From positions 1,860,001 through 1,924,000 of the forward strand of contig NZ_CP077290.1 of NCBI RefSeq assembly GCF_019047785.1: DNA of 64,000 bases, read 5' to 3'. Within the stretch, counting starts at the first letter, position 1. Each line of letters opens with the position of its first letter. Under the pieces are notes generated by a model. That model did no database searches and was not told the origin of the DNA. It saw only the letters and a list, made by a program, of their open reading frames with translations. Source of the stretch: Enterobacter cancerogenus (GTDB lineage Bacteria > Pseudomonadota > Gammaproteobacteria > Enterobacterales > Enterobacteriaceae). The translations under genes and the position numbers were made by a program. Shown one piece after another: positions 12,060 to 24,474 of the stretch.

Positions 12060-12532
12060 GCCAGGACTATCCCTATATGAGTCCGAAAGCCCGGTATTTA
12101 CAGAGACAACTCAACCTGATTAATAACTGCACAACTGGCGAGGCAAATTAACGTTATGAATATTTGTAAGAAAAAAACGAATATGCACGTAAGCGTTAAA
12201 GATCGCTTCATATCGTCACCAGCAAATATAAAGTGTCAGTTTGCGACGCGGGCAGCATTTTAGGACATATTGCCTGACAGGAACAGCGCCAGATTCGCGC
12301 GAGGATGCAGGTTGATGGGCAGGCTGGCTGGAAGCGAGAAAAAACGTCTGGATATTCATCGCCCCGGACAGGGTTTGTAACAAAATAATTCAGTGCGGCG
12401 GATTAAAAATCGTATAAATGTTCTTTAAAAGGCTATTTAAAAGCCAGAATGAATTAAGAAAAATAGCAGACGACAACGCGTAAAGAATTATCCTAATTTT
12501 CCTGCGGGAATTGTCTTTCACCCTATTACGCT
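12060..12532. other. Cra-mraZ intergenic gap, no gene seen
   Basis: About 470 bases between the Pmra promoter and the cra terminator. It is AT-rich with short frames only and no convincing ribosome-binding site, hairpin or operator. A comparable gap exists in E. coli at this position. Confidence 0.5.
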
Positions 12533-12558
12533 AAAAAGGGGTAGCAAACGCTACCCCT
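12533..12558 (-). terminator. Rho-independent terminator of cra
   Basis: Perfect 9-bp stem (AGGGGTAGC with GCTACCCCT) and a 4-base loop, followed on the minus strand by a run of five T. It begins 7 bases after the cra stop codon. Confidence 0.9.
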
Positions 12559-12565
12559 GAACAAC

Positions 12566-13570
12566 TTAATGGCGGCTTAAAATGCCGCGGCGATAAAGAT
12601 TGCGTTTGATACGCGTCAGCCCCGGTTTCGGTTTACGCGGCTCATCCAGGCTCGCCAGAACGATTTCCAGCACGCGCTCTGCCACGTCGCGATGACGCTG
12701 CGCAACGGCCAGCACCGGGCACTGCAGGAAATCGAGCAGTTCGTTATCCCCAAACGTGGCAATCGCCAGGTCAGAGGGGAGTTTACCGTCACGACGCAGC
12801 GTCACGTCCATCACACCCTGCAACAGCGCGAAAGAGGTGGTGAACAGCGCCTGCGGCATCGGATGCGTTTCCAGCCATTTTTCGAAGAGTTGTGCGGCAG
12901 CTTCACGCTCATAGCTGTTGGCATAGAGGTAATGGACTTCACGCGGATCGTCTTTCCAGGCGGTTCTGAACCCTTGCTCACGCAGGAAGCTGACGGACAG
13001 CTCGGGTAAAGCCCCCAGATACAGCACCGTTTCCGCCGGGAAGGTTCTTAGCTCGGCGGCCAGCATTTCTGAATCGTCCTGATCGGCCCCCACGACGCTG
13101 GTAAAGTGTTCGCGGTCCAGCGCACGGTCAAGCGCCACAATCGGGAACGGGTCGTTCGCCCAGCGTTGATAGAAAGGATGCTCAGGCGGCAAGGACGTCG
13201 AGACAATAATGGCATCAACCTGCCGCTGGAGAAGGTGTTCGATACAGCGCATCTCGTTATCAGGCTGATCTTCTGAACAGGCGATCAGCAGTTGGTAGCC
13301 ACGCTGGCGCGCCTGACGTTCAAGATAGTTAGCAATGCGGGTATAGCTGGTGTTTTCCAGATCCGGGATCACCAGACCGATAGAGCGGGTGCGCCCGGCA
13401 CGCAGACCGGCGGCGACAGCATTCGGATGGTAGTTATGCTCACGAACCACCGCCATGACTTTTTCCACGGTCTTATCGCTGACACGGTACTGCTTTGCTT
13501 TACCGTTAATCACATAGCTGGCCGTAGTTCGTGACACGCCGGCTAGCCGGGCGATTTCATCCAGTTTCAC
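12566..13570 (-). CDS. cra: Catabolite repressor/activator Cra (FruR), LacI family
   Basis: Cytoplasmic DNA-binding regulator of glycolysis and gluconeogenesis that responds to fructose phosphates. It has 334 residues, the E. coli length, from a GTG start (12 bases after a GAGGGG ribosome site), as in E. coli. The N-terminal helix-turn-helix [20 protein letters not shown] starts at residue 2, with a hinge helix ([19 protein letters not shown]) near residue 60 and a periplasmic-binding-protein-like core. It ends in its own terminator and lies between ilvIH and the dcw cluster as in E. coli. Confidence 0.97.
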   Translation of the reverse strand: MKLDEIARLAGVSRTTASYVINGKAKQYRVSDKTVEKVMAVVREHNYHPNAVAAGLRAGRTRSIGLVIPDLENTSYTRIANYLERQARQRGYQLLIACSEDQPDNEMRCIEHLLQRQVDAIIVSTSLPPEHPFYQRWANDPFPIVALDRALDREHFTSVVGADQDDSEMLAAELRTFPAETVLYLGALPELSVSFLREQGFRTAWKDDPREVHYLYANSYEREAAAQLFEKWLETHPMPQALFTTSFALLQGVMDVTLRRDGKLPSDLAIATFGDNELLDFLQCPVLAVAQRHRDVAERVLEIVLASLDEPRKPKPGLTRIKRNLYRRGILSRH

Positions 13571-13695
13571 AATTGCCCCTCAAAAAAAGAAAAGAGTCCA
13601 TGGCCCTGTCAAGGTTATGGTTAAATCTTTTAACATCTAAACGCAGAATAGTCACCGCGGCAATCGCTTTTATCTGCATTCGCGGCGGTTTGAAC

Positions 13696-13724
13696 AAAAA
13701 AAAGCCCGGCTTTGGCGACCGGGC
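13696..13724 (-). terminator. Rho-independent terminator of ilvIH
   Basis: Stem GCCCGG/CCGGGC (13704-13709 with 13719-13724), a 9-base loop, then eight T on the minus strand. It lies 26 bases past the ilvH stop and insulates cra. Confidence 0.9.
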
Positions 13725-13749
13725 AGAAAGAGGCGAACCTTTTTGACGT

Positions 13750-14241
13750 CTAACGCATGATTTTATCGCCGCGCGACAGGCCAACAATGCCGGAGCGCGC
13801 CACTTCAACTATTTTTGCGACATCCCGCACCGAGGCGAGAAAAGCATCCAGCTTGTCACTCGTGCCGGCCAGCTGCACGGTATATATAGAAGGGGTAACA
13901 TCGATGATCTGCCCACGGAAGATATCCGTATTGCGTTTAACCTCTTCACGGCCATACCCGCTGGCCTGAATTTTCACCAGCATCACTTCACGCTCGACGT
14001 AAGCGCCCTGCCCCAGTTCGCTTACGCGCAGCACGTCGACCAGCTTATGCAGCTGCTTTTCGATCTGCTCAAGCACTTTGGCATCACCCACGGTCTGGAT
14101 GGTCATCCGCGATAGCGTCGGATCGTCCGTCGGGGCAACCGTCAGGCTTTCAATGTTATAGCCGCGCTGGGCAAAAAGCCCAATGACGCGCGACAATGCG
14201 CCTGACTCGTTTTCCAGTAATACAGATAATATCCGGCGCAT
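13750..14241 (-). CDS. ilvH: Acetolactate synthase III, regulatory (small) subunit
   Basis: Regulatory subunit of acetohydroxyacid synthase III; binds valine and confers feedback inhibition on IlvI. It has 163 residues. The N-terminal ACT domain (about 1-80) begins [20 protein letters not shown], and the glycine-containing [15 protein letters not shown] follows. The C-terminal half (from about residue 80) is the second ACT-like domain of the family. The start is one base after the ilvI stop. Confidence 0.97.
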   Translation of the reverse strand: MRRILSVLLENESGALSRVIGLFAQRGYNIESLTVAPTDDPTLSRMTIQTVGDAKVLEQIEKQLHKLVDVLRVSELGQGAYVEREVMLVKIQASGYGREEVKRNTDIFRGQIIDVTPSIYTVQLAGTSDKLDAFLASVRDVAKIVEVARSGIVGLSRGDKIMR

Positions 14242-14242
14242 A

Positions 14243-15967
14243 TCAGGTTCTCTCCGTTTTGCTTAACCACATTTCGTCCATGCCACCACCGCGAATATGC
14301 ATGGGATAAACATGTTCGGCCCCGTCCACGATGACGTCCATGAAAACAAGGCGATTGTTTTTAACGTGCTCAAGCGCTTCGCTGAGTTTCGCCTCCAGCT
14401 CAGCCGGACTGGACACCCGCATCCCCACGTGTCCATAGGCCTCGGCCAGACGGACAAAATCAGGCAGGGAGGTCATGTATGACTGAGAATGACGACCGGA
14501 GTAGATCATATCCTGCCACTGCTTCACCATTCCGAGGTAGCCGTTATTCAGGTTCAGGATCAGCACCGGCAGTTCGTACTGCAGCGCGGTGGAAAGCTCC
14601 TGAATGTTCATCTGAATACTGCCATCCCCCGTCACGCACACCACGGTTTCATTGGGCAGCGCCAGCTTCACCCCCAGCGCGGCGGGAAGGCCAAAGCCCA
14701 TGGTGCCCAGCCCGCCGGAGTTGATCCAGCGGCGGGGTTTATCAAATGGATAGTAGAGCGCGGCAAACATCTGGTGCTGGCCAACGTCCGATGTCACGTA
14801 CGCATCGCCGTGGGTGAGACGCCAGATCGTTTCGATCACCGCCTGCGGTTTAATGTGCTCGCTTTGGGTGTCAAACTTCAGACACTGACGCGCACGCCAC
14901 TGGGCGATCTGCTGCCACCAGTCGCGGATCTCATCCAGCGGCTGAGCGGTGGTTTCCTGAACCAGCAGCTCCAGCATCTGCTCCAGAACCTGACGAGCAT
15001 CGCCGACGATTGGCACATCGGCCGCGACCGTTTTGGAAATCGATGTGGGGTCGATATCAATGTGCAGCACCGTCGCGTTCGGGCAGTATTTCGCGAGGTT
15101 ATTGGTCGTACGATCGTCAAAGCGCACGCCAACCGCGAAGATCACATCAGAATTGTGCATCGTCATGTTGGCTTCGTAGGTACCATGCATACCCAGCATC
15201 CCCAGCGCCTGACGGTGCGACGCCGGGAACGCGCCAAGCCCCATCAATGATGACGCCACCGGAAGGTTTAATTTCTCAACCAGCTCGCGCAGCTGCGTTT
15301 CACACGCGGCATTGATGGCTCCGCCGCCCACGTAGACCACCGGCTTCTTAGCCGCCAGAAGCGTTTGCAGCGCGCGCTTTATTTGTCCTTTATGTCCCTG
15401 AGTCGTCGGGTTGTAAGAACGCATGCTTACCGACTCCGGCCAGACGTAAGGCAGTTTGTTTGCCGGATTCAAAATGTCTTTCGGCAGATCGACCACCACC
15501 GGGCCGGGACGACCGCTCGCCGCCAGCCAGAACGCCTTTTTCAGCACGCCGGGAATATCTTCCGTCTGCTTCACCAGAAAACTGTGCTTCACGACGGGGC
15601 GCGAGATCCCCACCATGTCGCACTCCTGGAACGCGTCGTAGCCAATCAGGGAGGTGGCCACCTGCCCGGAGAGGATCACCAGCGGGATGGAGTCCATATA
15701 GGCGGTGGCAATCCCGGTGATGGCATTGGTTGCGCCAGGGCCGGAGGTGACCAGCACAACGCCCACCTCACCCGTCGCCCGCGCCAGGCCGTCGGCCATG
15801 TGCACCGCAGCCTGTTCGTGACGAACCAGAACATGATCGACGCCGCCTACCGTATGGAGCGCATCGTAAATATCAAGAACTGCGCCTCCGGGATAGCCAA
15901 ACACCTGCTTTACGCCCTGATCGATGAGCGATCGGACGACCATTTCCGCGCCAGACAACATCTCCAT
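14243..15967 (-). CDS. ilvI: Acetolactate synthase III, catalytic (large) subunit
   Basis: Thiamine-diphosphate and FAD enzyme that condenses pyruvate to acetolactate (or with 2-ketobutyrate), the first common step of branched-chain amino-acid synthesis. It has 574 residues. The N-terminal Pyr domain has the catalytic glutamate at about residue 51 in [14 protein letters not shown], and the central FAD domain is intact. The C-terminal TPP motif runs from GDGSIQMN to LILNLNN. The ribosome site GGAGG lies 8 bases before ATG. It forms an operon with ilvH; in E. coli Lrp activates it from the AT-rich upstream region. Confidence 0.98.
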   Translation of the reverse strand: MEMLSGAEMVVRSLIDQGVKQVFGYPGGAVLDIYDALHTVGGVDHVLVRHEQAAVHMADGLARATGEVGVVLVTSGPGATNAITGIATAYMDSIPLVILSGQVATSLIGYDAFQECDMVGISRPVVKHSFLVKQTEDIPGVLKKAFWLAASGRPGPVVVDLPKDILNPANKLPYVWPESVSMRSYNPTTQGHKGQIKRALQTLLAAKKPVVYVGGGAINAACETQLRELVEKLNLPVASSLMGLGAFPASHRQALGMLGMHGTYEANMTMHNSDVIFAVGVRFDDRTTNNLAKYCPNATVLHIDIDPTSISKTVAADVPIVGDARQVLEQMLELLVQETTAQPLDEIRDWWQQIAQWRARQCLKFDTQSEHIKPQAVIETIWRLTHGDAYVTSDVGQHQMFAALYYPFDKPRRWINSGGLGTMGFGLPAALGVKLALPNETVVCVTGDGSIQMNIQELSTALQYELPVLILNLNNGYLGMVKQWQDMIYSGRHSQSYMTSLPDFVRLAEAYGHVGMRVSSPAELEAKLSEALEHVKNNRLVFMDVIVDGAEHVYPMHIRGGGMDEMWLSKTERT

Positions 15968-16308
15968 GCTTTGCCTCCAGGCTTTTGTTATCGACAGGTC
16001 GCAAACGTATCATCCACGCCGTCTTACAACGGGGATTAACCCATCTTATATTTTGCAGAGTGAGCGTTACCTTAACCGCTCGTTATGAGGCAGGCAATTA
16101 GCAAACCGGGGCGATCTGGAGGCTTAAAAAGTGGAAAAGAGAGGGATTATCATAATTAATGGTGAATTCATCTGGGGGAGTGAAACGCGCTGATAAATCA
16201 TCGCCTAAAAGCGGGAGGAATCAGTAAATGATCTATTTTTACGCGCTGTCTGGCGAGGCAAAAAAAATCAAACAGAATAAAATAGTAGATATTTAAACAA
16301 ACCCAGGA
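15968..16308 (-). promoter_or_regulatory. ilvIH upstream control region
   Basis: About 340 bases between leuO and ilvI, with AT-rich patches. In E. coli this interval holds the Lrp-activated ilvIH promoter and several Lrp sites. I see a possible -10-like TATAAG on the minus strand near 16049 but cannot fix the Lrp sites by eye. No ORF with a ribosome site is present. Confidence 0.45.
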
Positions 16309-16334
16309 TAAATCGTGGTCGTTATCACGATTTA
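16309..16334 (-). terminator. Hairpin after leuO, possible terminator
   Basis: Perfect 9-bp stem TAAATCGTG/CACGATTTA with an 8-base loop, starting 11 bases past the leuO stop. The downstream minus-strand sequence is T-rich but interrupted, so termination is plausible rather than certain. Confidence 0.5.
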
Positions 16335-16345
16335 CCCCGATTCAT

Positions 16346-17290
16346 TTAGCGACCACACACGCTAATAAGAAGCTCTTCCATCCATTGATGGCCTTTATCT
16401 CGTCCAGCGGCTTCATGCCAGGAAAGATAGCAGGTGCGGCTATTGAGTTTGAGCGGTAAAGGCAGGACTTGCAGCCCCAGCGGCTCTGAGAACTCTTCAG
16501 CCAGCCAGCGCGGCGCAATAGCCACCAGCTGAGTCTGAGATACCACGTTTAATACACTTACCATCGCCATTCCCTGATAGGCCACGCAGGCTTGTTTATC
16601 AGGCGTGTCATACCACGGTTGGCTGAATGAAGCATATCTGTCGAGAGCAACAACGGCGTGCTGTTCGTTATAGACATCATTTTCACGCAGCGGTGAATTC
16701 ATACGCGGATGTTTTTTACTGGCGACCAACACCATTTCATCTTTAAACAGAGGAACGCAGGAGAATTCCGGGCGACGGAACTCTTCATAACCCAGCACAA
16801 ACTCGGTTTCCTGGTAACGCAACTGATGCTCAGTGTTCTGATTTAACGATGATTTAAAAACGAGGTGAATATTTGGCGCAATCTCTTCCACTTTATTGTA
16901 GATAATAGATGTTAAATAATTATCTAAAGGACTGCAGACGCAGAGATGGAATACACGTTCGCTGCTTAGCGGTTCAAACCCTGAACCCGGCAGTTCATTT
17001 TGCACTAATTGCAGCGCCTGGCGAACCGCGCCGAAAAGCTGGAATGCACGCGCCGTAGGTTGGATCCCTCTGCCATAACGAACAAAGAGTTCGTCATTAA
17101 ACATCACCTTAAGTCTGGCGACGGCATTACTGACTGCGGGTTGAGACATTCCCAGAGACTGCGCCGCTCTCGTGATATTCTGCTCCTGCATGACCGCATC
17201 AAACACGGTTAACAGATTAAGATCGACGGTGCGTAACTGAGGCTTAACCCCATCATAGACTTGAGGTTGATTAATATTATTTTCTTGCAT
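16346..17290 (-). CDS. leuO: LysR-type transcriptional regulator LeuO
   Basis: Global regulator that antagonises H-NS silencing. I chose the ATG at 17288-17290, preceded by GGAG at 7 bases, which gives 314 residues as in E. coli; an upstream in-frame GTG would add six residues. A variable N-terminus ([15 protein letters not shown]) is followed by the conserved LysR HTH ([20 protein letters not shown], then [17 protein letters not shown]). The effector-binding domain holds [20 protein letters not shown]. It is divergent from the leucine operon across a long AT-rich interval. Confidence 0.97.
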   Translation of the reverse strand: MQENNINQPQVYDGVKPQLRTVDLNLLTVFDAVMQEQNITRAAQSLGMSQPAVSNAVARLKVMFNDELFVRYGRGIQPTARAFQLFGAVRQALQLVQNELPGSGFEPLSSERVFHLCVCSPLDNYLTSIIYNKVEEIAPNIHLVFKSSLNQNTEHQLRYQETEFVLGYEEFRRPEFSCVPLFKDEMVLVASKKHPRMNSPLRENDVYNEQHAVVALDRYASFSQPWYDTPDKQACVAYQGMAMVSVLNVVSQTQLVAIAPRWLAEEFSEPLGLQVLPLPLKLNSRTCYLSWHEAAGRDKGHQWMEELLISVCGR

Positions 17291-17865
17291 TCTTGACTCC
17301 ACTGTCACGCTAAACTCCCTTTACCAAAGTGCAGTAATAAGTTCGAAAAATATGATTTATCATGCATATAAAACCAGCGAAAGAGAATTCTTTAAAATTC
17401 GGAAAATATAAAGAAAAACTCATCAAAAAGTGGCTTCGCTTAGCCACTAAGCGAAAGGTAACGTTCGAACAATCGATATATAAAACATTAATAATGAAAT
17501 GAAAGCATAATTCCGGCAAATAAACAATCACCTCAAAAATGAATGATAATTTAAGTATTATTAAACTATTAACCTCAGACTACACAAACTCATTAACATT
17601 TTGCTATCATAGGGCCCGCCTCACCCCCACCTGAAATCATTCACCATAATTATAAATAAATGAATTAAAAAAGGTTTAGCTTCATTACACATGACGTTTA
17701 AAATATGTGTTTATTTGAAAGAAAATATATTTGAACCATTTCATAAATAAATGCCCGGTCCAAAAATAGACAATCAGAATGGTTATAAACACGAAATCCA
17801 GCACAATTAGCTAAAGTGTAAAATCCGCCCTGCCCGTTAATCCGCTGCGTTTTTACCGTCGGGGG
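17291..17865. promoter_or_regulatory. AT-rich leuO/leuL divergent regulatory region
   Basis: About 575 bases with very high A+T by eye (for example 17520-17800), in sharp contrast to the GC-rich flanks. No convincing gene lies here; one open minus frame of 73 codons (17310-17531) has low-complexity codons and no family resemblance. In E. coli and Salmonella this interval carries H-NS and LeuO sites for leuO silencing; the same role here is inferred. Confidence 0.5.
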
Positions 17866-17895
17866 TTGACATGAAACCTCGTATCCAGTACCACT
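17866..17895 (+). promoter_or_regulatory. leuLABCD promoter
   Basis: Perfect -35 TTGACA at 17866-17871 with a weak -10 candidate around 17889-17895 (TACCACT) at a spacing of about 17 bases. It is followed by AAAAGCATATCGATT and then leuL. The -35 and its surroundings match the E. coli leu promoter as I recall it; the -10 is approximate. Confidence 0.65.
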
Positions 17896-17928
17896 AAAAG
17901 CATATCGATTTTAACGGGAGCACGATTC

Positions 17929-18015
17929 ATGATCCGCACCATTCGCTTCACCAGCCTACTACTACTAAACGCATCCACTGTGCGCGGTAGTCTGGCGGGC
18001 GAAATTCAGCGTTGA
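17929..18015 (+). CDS. leuL: leu operon leader peptide
   Basis: Open frame of 28 codons with ATG at 17929, ending in TGA. It reads MIRTIRFTSLLLLNASTVRG followed by SLAGEIQR. Codons 10-13 are four consecutive CTA leucine codons, the rare codon expected at an attenuation control point: ribosome stalling here when charged Leu-tRNA is scarce prevents terminator formation. The E. coli leader is also 28 residues with four adjacent leucines. The attenuator hairpin follows 22 bases after the stop. Confidence 0.93.
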   Translation: MIRTIRFTSLLLLNASTVRGSLAGEIQR

Positions 18016-18036
18016 ATCGTCTCCAGTAAAACTAAG

Positions 18037-18063
18037 AACCCGCGCCACTGCGCGGGTTTTTTT
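18037..18063 (+). terminator. leu attenuator terminator
   Basis: Perfect 8-bp stem AACCCGCG/CGCGGGTT, a 6-base loop and seven T (18057-18063). It lies between leuL and leuA and is the transcription-termination arm of leu attenuation. Confidence 0.92.
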
Positions 18064-18106
18064 ATGCTCGTAGCAAGGCGCCCTAAGACAGACAAGGACC
18101 TAACCC

Positions 18107-20769
<2,663 letters not shown>

Positions 20770-20771
20770 TC

Positions 20772-22172
20772 ATGGCGAAGACGTTATATGAAAAGTTGTT
20801 TGATGCCCATGTCGTTTATGAGGCGCCTGACGAAACCCCACTGCTGTACATTGACCGTCACCTGGTACACGAAGTGACCTCTCCACAGGCATTTGACGGC
20901 CTGAGGGCGCACAAGCGCCCGGTACGTCAGCCGGGCAAGACTTTTGCCACGATGGATCACAACGTCTCCACCCAGACTAAAGACATCAACGCCTCAGGCG
21001 AGATGGCGCGGATCCAGATGCAGGAGCTGATTAAGAACTGCAACGAGTTTGGCGTGGAGCTGTACGACCTGAATCACCCTTATCAGGGCATCGTCCATGT
21101 GATGGGGCCTGAGCAGGGCATTACCTTGCCGGGGATGACCATCGTCTGCGGCGACTCCCATACCGCCACCCACGGCGCGTTCGGCGCACTGGCGTTCGGG
21201 ATTGGGACCTCTGAAGTTGAACACGTGCTGGCGACCCAGACCCTGAAGCAGGGCCGCGCCAAAACCATGAAGATTGAGGTGAAGGGCAAAGCCGCTCCGG
21301 GCATCACCGCGAAAGACATCGTTCTGGCCATTATCGGTAAAACCGGTAGCGCGGGCGGCACCGGCCACGTTGTCGAGTTCTGCGGCGAAGCCATTCAGGC
21401 CCTGAGCATGGAAGGTCGTATGACCCTGTGCAACATGGCGATTGAGATGGGGGCGAAAGCGGGTCTGGTTGCGCCAGACGAAACTACTTTTGACTACGTG
21501 AAAGGCCGCCTGCACGCCCCCAAAGATCGCGATTATGCCGATGCGGTGGAATACTGGAAAACCCTGAAAACCGATGACGGCGCGGTCTTCGACACCGTGG
21601 TCACCCTGCAGGCGGAAGAGATTGCCCCGCAGGTGACCTGGGGAACCAATCCCGGCCAGGTGATCTCCGTTAACGATAATGTGCCGGATCCGGCCTCTTT
21701 TGCCGACCCGGTAGAGCGTGCCAGCGCGGAAAAAGCGTTGGCCTATATGGGGCTGAAACCTGGGGTTCCGCTGACCGATGTCGCGATCGACAAAGTGTTT
21801 ATTGGTTCCTGCACCAACTCACGTATCGAAGATTTGCGCGCCGCAGCCGACATTGCCAAAGGCCGCAAAGTGGCACCCGGCGTGCAGGCGCTGGTCGTGC
21901 CTGGCTCCGGCCCGGTGAAGGCGCAGGCGGAAGCCGAAGGTCTGGATAAGATCTTTATCGACGCGGGCTTTGAGTGGCGTCTGCCCGGCTGCTCCATGTG
22001 TCTGGCCATGAACAACGACCGTTTGAATCCGGGCGAGCGCTGCGCCTCCACCAGCAACCGTAACTTTGAAGGCCGTCAGGGCCGCGGCGGGCGTACCCAT
22101 CTGGTCAGCCCGGCAATGGCCGCTGCGGCAGCCGTCACCGGCCATTTCGCCGACATTCGCAGCCTGAAATAA
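20772..22172 (+). CDS. leuC: 3-isopropylmalate dehydratase, large subunit
   Basis: [4Fe-4S] aconitase-family subunit that isomerises 2- to 3-isopropylmalate together with LeuD. It has 466 residues. The cluster cysteines appear in [10 protein letters not shown] and in [10 protein letters not shown] near the C-terminal end of the sequence. [18 protein letters not shown], typical of the family, lies near residue 128. It is the third gene of the leu operon; leuD starts 10 bases later. Confidence 0.98.
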   Translation: MAKTLYEKLFDAHVVYEAPDETPLLYIDRHLVHEVTSPQAFDGLRAHKRPVRQPGKTFATMDHNVSTQTKDINASGEMARIQMQELIKNCNEFGVELYDLNHPYQGIVHVMGPEQGITLPGMTIVCGDSHTATHGAFGALAFGIGTSEVEHVLATQTLKQGRAKTMKIEVKGKAAPGITAKDIVLAIIGKTGSAGGTGHVVEFCGEAIQALSMEGRMTLCNMAIEMGAKAGLVAPDETTFDYVKGRLHAPKDRDYADAVEYWKTLKTDDGAVFDTVVTLQAEEIAPQVTWGTNPGQVISVNDNVPDPASFADPVERASAEKALAYMGLKPGVPLTDVAIDKVFIGSCTNSRIEDLRAAADIAKGRKVAPGVQALVVPGSGPVKAQAEAEGLDKIFIDAGFEWRLPGCSMCLAMNNDRLNPGERCASTSNRNFEGRQGRGGRTHLVSPAMAAAAAVTGHFADIRSLK

Positions 22173-22182
22173 GGAGACAATC

Positions 22183-22788
22183 ATGGCAGAGAAATTTACC
22201 CAACATACGGGCCGGGTTGTCCCTCTGGATGCCGCCAACGTTGATACCGACGCGATCATTCCCAAGCAGTTTTTGCAGAAAGTGACCCGGACCGGTTTTG
22301 GTGCGCACCTGTTCAATGACTGGCGGTTCCTTGACGATAAAGGTGAAGTTCCGAACCCGGAGTTCGTTCTGAACTTTCCTGAATTCGACGGCGCCTCGAT
22401 TCTGCTGGCACGTGAAAACTTTGGCTGCGGTTCCTCACGTGAACACGCGCCGTGGGCGCTGACCGACTACGGCTTTAAGGTGGTTATCGCCCCGAGTTTC
22501 GCGGACATTTTCTATGGCAACAGCTTTAACAACCAGCTGCTGCCGGTGACGCTGAGCGATGAACAGGTCGATGAGTTATTCGCGCTGGTGCAGGCGACTC
22601 CGGGCATGTCGTTTGAAGTAGATCTGGAAGCGGAAGTGGTCAAAGCCGGCGATAAAACCTACAGCTTCAGCATTGACGCGTTCCGTCGTCACTGCATGCT
22701 GAACGGGCTGGACAGCATCGGCTTAACGCTGCAGCACGAAGCCGCCATTTCCGAATACGAGAAAAAACAGCCTGCGTTTATGGGCTAA
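22183..22788 (+). CDS. leuD: 3-isopropylmalate dehydratase, small subunit
   Basis: Swivel-domain partner of LeuC. It has 201 residues. The substrate-recognition segment [15 protein letters not shown] lies near residue 80, followed by [20 protein letters not shown] ribosome site AAGGAG is 6 bases before ATG. Last gene of the operon; a strong hairpin follows. Confidence 0.98.
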   Translation: MAEKFTQHTGRVVPLDAANVDTDAIIPKQFLQKVTRTGFGAHLFNDWRFLDDKGEVPNPEFVLNFPEFDGASILLARENFGCGSSREHAPWALTDYGFKVVIAPSFADIFYGNSFNNQLLPVTLSDEQVDELFALVQATPGMSFEVDLEAEVVKAGDKTYSFSIDAFRRHCMLNGLDSIGLTLQHEAAISEYEKKQPAFMG

Positions 22789-22791
22789 AGG

Positions 22792-22818
22792 CAATGGCCC
22801 GCAGAATGCGGGCCATTG
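22792..22818 (+). terminator. Strong hairpin after leuD, no T run
   Basis: Perfect 11-bp stem CAATGGCCCGC/GCGGGCCATTG with a 5-base loop, 4 bases after the leuD stop. No poly-T follows (next bases GATAAGGG), so it may act as an mRNA 3' end or processing/stability element rather than a classic terminator. Confidence 0.55.
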
Positions 22819-22879
22819 ATAAGGGTGCGTTGAGGCTCAACCACTCTGGAGAGGCGGGGACACTTCCCCGCCAATACCG

Positions 22880-23032
22880 CTAACGTTTTGCTTCGTAAGC
22901 CAACACTGCCGCCAGCTCTGTTTTCTCCTGTCTGAAATGCAATTCACATAGCGAATCGCGCACCATCCAGGTGAAGATCAACAGCGTCGTACAGATCAAA
23001 AACAAACCTAACAGCAGAGCACGTTTTGGCAT
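22880..23032 (-). CDS. Hok/Gef-family small membrane toxin
   Basis: A frame of 50 codons beginning MPKRALLLGLFLICTTLLIF. It has one hydrophobic segment (about residues 4-25), then RDSLCELHFRQEKTELAAVL and a terminal AYEAKR. The single cysteine in SLCE, the T-E-x-A-A pattern and the final AYE are Hok/Gef hallmarks. Members depolarise the inner membrane when expressed and are normally silenced by an antisense RNA (type I toxin-antitoxin). The start was chosen for its ribosome site AAGGAGG 5 bases upstream; the frame stays open further 5' to 23161, but that part does not look like family sequence. It lies between leuD and setA, where I recall no hok gene in E. coli K-12. The subfamily is not assignable by eye. 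Confidence 0.85.
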   Translation of the reverse strand: MPKRALLLGLFLICTTLLIFTWMVRDSLCELHFRQEKTELAAVLAYEAKR

Positions 23033-23132
23033 TCCAGCCTCCTTATTGCTTTTCGGCAACGAAGAGACTAACCTCGCAATGTTGGTTGTGAAGTTGGTCT
23101 CCCCATCAGTTTTTTGATGTGGGACTCTCCAC

Positions 23133-23164
23133 TGTTTGCCTCTTGCGAAAGCCTGAGGCAAACA
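23133..23164 (-). other. Perfect hairpin in the presumed hok mRNA leader
   Basis: A 10-bp perfect inverted repeat (TGTTTGCCTC/GAGGCAAACA, 12-base loop), about 100 bases upstream of the hok start. Hok-family mRNAs carry structured 5' ends that control translation and antisense binding; this fits, but I could not delimit an antisense RNA or an overlapping mok frame. Confidence 0.45.
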
Positions 23165-23248
23165 GCCTCAAGCACCCGCCACGCACTCTATTCCCCTTCT
23201 CAGCCTCTGTCAGAAAGTCATTTCATTTCGTGAAGCCGCCTTCCAGAA

Positions 23249-24427
23249 TCAGACGTCTTTTACCCGGCACGTCAACACCAGCGTCACGACCGAAATGGCC
23301 GCAATTACCCAGTACACCACAGCGTGCCCGTAGCTTTGCGACAACGCGCCCTGAATAACCCCTGCCAGTATCACGCCCGTTGAAATACTGTTGGTAAACA
23401 GCGTCGTGGCCGACCCGGCGCGGCCCGGCATCAGGTCCTGGAACCAGAGCATCCCTATCCCGGCAACGATCCCGATAAACACGGCGTTGAACAGCTGCAG
23501 TGCCAGCAGCGCGTCACGCGAGTGAAAGAGGATCAGCCCAAGGTAGAACAGCACCCCAGCCGCCACGGCGACAATCATCATCCGGCGTTTTCCAAAGCGC
23601 TTCACGTAATACCCGGCCAGGATCATCGCCGGGATTTCCAGCCCGGCGGCCGTTCCCATCAGGATCCCCGCAAGCCTGTCAGGCAGGCCCAGATCGCTGC
23701 TTACCCACAGCGGCATGTCGATGATGTACATGGTGTTACAGGTCCACATCAGGGTGGAGGCAATGAACAGCATGCGCACGTTCTTATCCTGCCAGCCGCT
23801 TACCTGGGTGATCGGTTTATCCGTTATCTGTTCAACCCGTGCGACCGAGGGCAGCGCGAAGGCGATCAGCGCAAGGCTGATCACAAAAATCCCGGCGGCG
23901 ATGGAAAACATGACGGTAAAACCGTAATTCAGCGCCAGCATGAACGCCAGCGGCGGGCCGATGACCCACGCCAGAGAGAGCTGCGCACGCATCACCGAAC
24001 TGAACATCACCACTTCGCGCGCCGAGTTATCGGCATATTCGCGAGCTAGCGCAAACAGTTGTGGCATGGCGGTATTAGCCAACGAAGCCAGCAGCACGCC
24101 GCAGGTAATGAGCGTCAGGTAGTGACGGTTGAAGGCAAACAGCAAGGCATTCCCCACCGCCATGGCGCAGCAGAACAGGATGAGCCGGCGGCGATCGCCC
24201 TGGTTGTCCGATCGTTTTGCCAGCCACAGGCTCACCAGGATCCCGGCGATGGCGTTAACGGTATAAAACAGGCCGACCCAAAACGGCTGCGCGCCCACTT
24301 CGCGGCTGAGGAACAGGCTCAGCGTCGGAGCCTGTAGCGCCCCAGCAACGCCCATCATAAAGGCGACCAGCATAAAAGCGGCGTACACGCCGTTCAGGCG
24401 TCGCCCCATTGTCATCAACCAGAGCAT
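23249..24427 (-). CDS. setA: Sugar efflux transporter SetA (MFS)
   Basis: Inner-membrane major-facilitator protein that exports glucosides and some sugars, part of the sugar-phosphate stress response. I chose the ATG at 24425-24427 (AAGGA 7 bases upstream), which gives 392 residues as in E. coli; an upstream TTG would add two. About twelve hydrophobic segments, with the MFS loop LAKRSDNQGDRR between helices 2 and 3 and the later loop KRFGKRRMM. It lies directly downstream of SgrS and is probably transcribed by readthrough from it. Confidence 0.96.
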   Translation of the reverse strand: MLWLMTMGRRLNGVYAAFMLVAFMMGVAGALQAPTLSLFLSREVGAQPFWVGLFYTVNAIAGILVSLWLAKRSDNQGDRRRLILFCCAMAVGNALLFAFNRHYLTLITCGVLLASLANTAMPQLFALAREYADNSAREVVMFSSVMRAQLSLAWVIGPPLAFMLALNYGFTVMFSIAAGIFVISLALIAFALPSVARVEQITDKPITQVSGWQDKNVRMLFIASTLMWTCNTMYIIDMPLWVSSDLGLPDRLAGILMGTAAGLEIPAMILAGYYVKRFGKRRMMIVAVAAGVLFYLGLILFHSRDALLALQLFNAVFIGIVAGIGMLWFQDLMPGRAGSATTLFTNSISTGVILAGVIQGALSQSYGHAVVYWVIAAISVVTLVLTCRVKDV

Positions 24428-24474
24428 GCACAAATCCTTATGAAAGCAAAACGAATTGGGCGAAATAGTAAACG

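Noticed and set aside
17310..17531. A 73-codon minus-strand frame upstream of leuO
   Set aside because: AT-rich, low-complexity, no family sequence and overlapping the regulatory interval.
23033..23161. N-terminal extension of the hok-like frame to 93 codons
   Set aside because: The extension lacks family similarity and a ribosome site, while the internal ATG has AAGGAGG and gives the standard Hok length.
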